Shown here piece by piece: positions 5,059 through 6,131 of a stretch of DNA of 6,131 bases (positions are counted from its first letter, which is position 1; each line of letters starts with the position of its first letter). The position numbers were made by a program, and so were the translations under genes. The notes beneath the pieces are model-generated. The model did not search any database and had not been told where the DNA came from. It saw nothing but the letters and a program-made list of their open reading frames with translations. The DNA lies in NCBI GenBank assembly GCA_016180765.1, contig JACPAP010000296.1:1-6131 (forward strand). The letters run 5' to 3'. Origin of the DNA: Gemmatimonadota bacterium (GTDB taxonomy: Bacteria; Gemmatimonadota; Gemmatimonadetes; Gemmatimonadales; GWC2-71-9).

Positions 5059-6131
5059 ATGAGACGCATCCGGGCTATTGGCTGCTTGGCGGTTGGCGTG
5101 CCGGCCGCTGCCCGCCCGGCACCCGGGCAAACCACCGACACCGAACGCGCCGCGGCGCGCGAGGTGGTGCAGCAGATCGACGCGCTCCAGGCGCGCCTCA
5201 AGCCGGCGGAGGCGGGCCGGCGGATGGCCGGGAAGAAAGACGGGGATCGCGACCGGCTGTTCCAGCGCGTGGAGCAGCTGTGGACCGCCGAGATGCGCGA
5301 TCTCAGCGACTACATCGGCAAGCATCCGGAGGTCGGGTTCAAGGAGTACCGATCGGTGGACACGCTCACCAGCGTGCTGCGGGGTCACGGCTTTCGGGTG
5401 GAGACCGGGGTCGCCGGCCTCGAGACGGCGTTCGTGGGATCGTGGGACTCACCCGCCGGGACCAGCGGCCCCATGCTCGGTGTCATCGTCGAGTACGACG
5501 CGCTGCGAAGCACCACCGAGCCGTTCCACGGTTGCCAGCACAATGCCCAGAGCCCGGTGGGCTTCGCCACGGCGGTCGCCATCGCCGACTATATGACGGA
5601 AAAGCGGCTGCCCGGGCGGATCCGGGTGTTCGGGACGCCGGCGGAAGAGGTAGGCCCGCCGTCCAAGGTCACCCTGTGGGAAGCCGGCATCTTCAAGGGC
5701 GCCGACATCCTGGTGCGAAGCCATGGGTCCGGCTCCACGGCCCGAAGCAAGGCGGGGTTCGGCGTTTGCTGTCTCAACATCAACGAGGTGCGTTACATCT
5801 TCACCGGGCGCTCCTCGCACCAGCGGGCCTCCTGGTTCGGCCGGAACGCGCTCTCCGCGGCGGTGCAGTTCTACACCGCGGTGGATCACTTGCGGCCGAC
5901 GTTCCGGCCCGAGACCTCGATTCAGGGCGTGATCCCGGAAGGGGGCGTGGCCCCGAACGTGGTCCCGGAGCGCGCCGTGGTGGACTACTACATCCGCTAT
6001 CCGGATGAGGTGTACCTGGACCACATCGACTCCATGATGGCGAACGCCGCCCGTGGGGCGGCCGCTGCTACGGGCACCCAGGTCAAGATCGAGAACTACG
6101 GCCGCTACCGGGACGGCATCACGCTGGGCAC
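5059..6131 (+). CDS. M20-family metallo-amidohydrolase (AbgB/M20D-like), 3' end beyond the window
   Basis: At least 357 codons, open at the window end. Residues 1 to about 20 (MRRIRAIGCLAVGVPAAA) look like a signal peptide, suggesting export to the periplasm or outside; then comes a charged helical stretch to about 78. The catalytic M20 domain follows: DYIGKHPEVGFKEY (84-97), EYDAL with D147, GCQHN with H161, and TPAEE with the catalytic base and ligand E196-E197. SHGS (221-224) supplies H222. The lid/dimerisation domain begins near 245 (YIFTGRSSHQRASWFGRNAL, with H254). These are the usual ligands of the M20 di-zinc centre; the last lies beyond the window. M20D relatives hydrolyse aminobenzoyl-glutamate, indole-amino acid conjugates or N-acyl amino acids, and the substrate here is not visible. 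It is divergent from a carboxylate transporter 109 bp away, which could handle the same or a related compound. Confidence 0.85.
   Translation, partial: MRRIRAIGCLAVGVPAAARPAPGQTTDTERAAAREVVQQIDALQARLKPAEAGRRMAGKKDGDRDRLFQRVEQLWTAEMRDLSDYIGKHPEVGFKEYRSVDTLTSVLRGHGFRVETGVAGLETAFVGSWDSPAGTSGPMLGVIVEYDALRSTTEPFHGCQHNAQSPVGFATAVAIADYMTEKRLPGRIRVFGTPAEEVGPPSKVTLWEAGIFKGADILVRSHGSGSTARSKAGFGVCCLNINEVRYIFTGRSSHQRASWFGRNALSAAVQFYTAVDHLRPTFRPETSIQGVIPEGGVAPNVVPERAVVDYYIRYPDEVYLDHIDSMMANAARGAAAATGTQVKIENYGRYRDGITLG

Noticed and set aside
5280..6008. Open + strand frame of 242 codons
   Set aside because: It lies inside the M20 gene in another frame, is rich in Arg and Gly, and lacks motifs; the frame from 5059 has the M20 signatures.
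1..6131. CRISPR arrays, tRNA or rRNA genes
   Set aside because: No regularly spaced repeats, tRNA cloverleaf signatures or rRNA motifs were seen on reading either strand.

Overview
The window is high-GC bacterial DNA assembled from pieces of different origin. The start of an ABC-type permease of the 'ADOP' kind (MacB/FtsX-like, DLRYALRSLR start), an IS110-type transposase fragment, a MatC-like transporter and a possibly exported M20 hydrolase together suggest a soil or sediment Gemmatimonadota or Acidobacteriota genome. That placement is inference from gene style; no rRNA or marker gene is present.

Layout. Positions 1-216 hold the middle of an IS110-family transposase on the + strand. It joins, with about 4 bp of overlap, the first 177 codons of an ADOP permease on the - strand (213-743); both genes are cut at the join. 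Positions 744-1056 hold no convincing gene, only small repeats and a hairpin. Positions 1057-1602 are a toxin-antitoxin pair: an intact excisionase-type helix-turn-helix antitoxin and, 6 bp later, a PIN-domain toxin that stops after 57 codons. Next comes a second TA-like operon, 1716-3630, with its own promoter-like site and a 46-bp near-perfect palindrome. Its first gene joins a PD-(D/E)XK-like domain, a winged helix and an AbiEi-like C-terminal region. Its second gene, overlapping by 8 bp, is a DNA polymerase beta-type nucleotidyltransferase of the GSU2403/NTP_transf_8 type. This pair is the most interesting part of the window.

The right-hand part looks like ordinary chromosome. A MatC/SLC13-like carboxylate transporter on the - strand (3743-4949) is broken by a frameshift near 4857. 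A divergently transcribed M20 amidohydrolase (5059 to the window end, open at the 3' side) shares a 109-bp intergenic region with it.

How it fits together: 1-3630 looks like an accessory island with transposase debris, a decayed TA pair and an apparently intact AbiE-like pair. The pair probably acts as a type IV-like TA or phage-defence module, in which the first protein represses the operon by binding the palindrome and counteracts the nucleotidyltransferase. The transporter and M20 enzyme may form a peptide, amide or carboxylate uptake and hydrolysis locus, with the transporter apparently inactivated in this copy.
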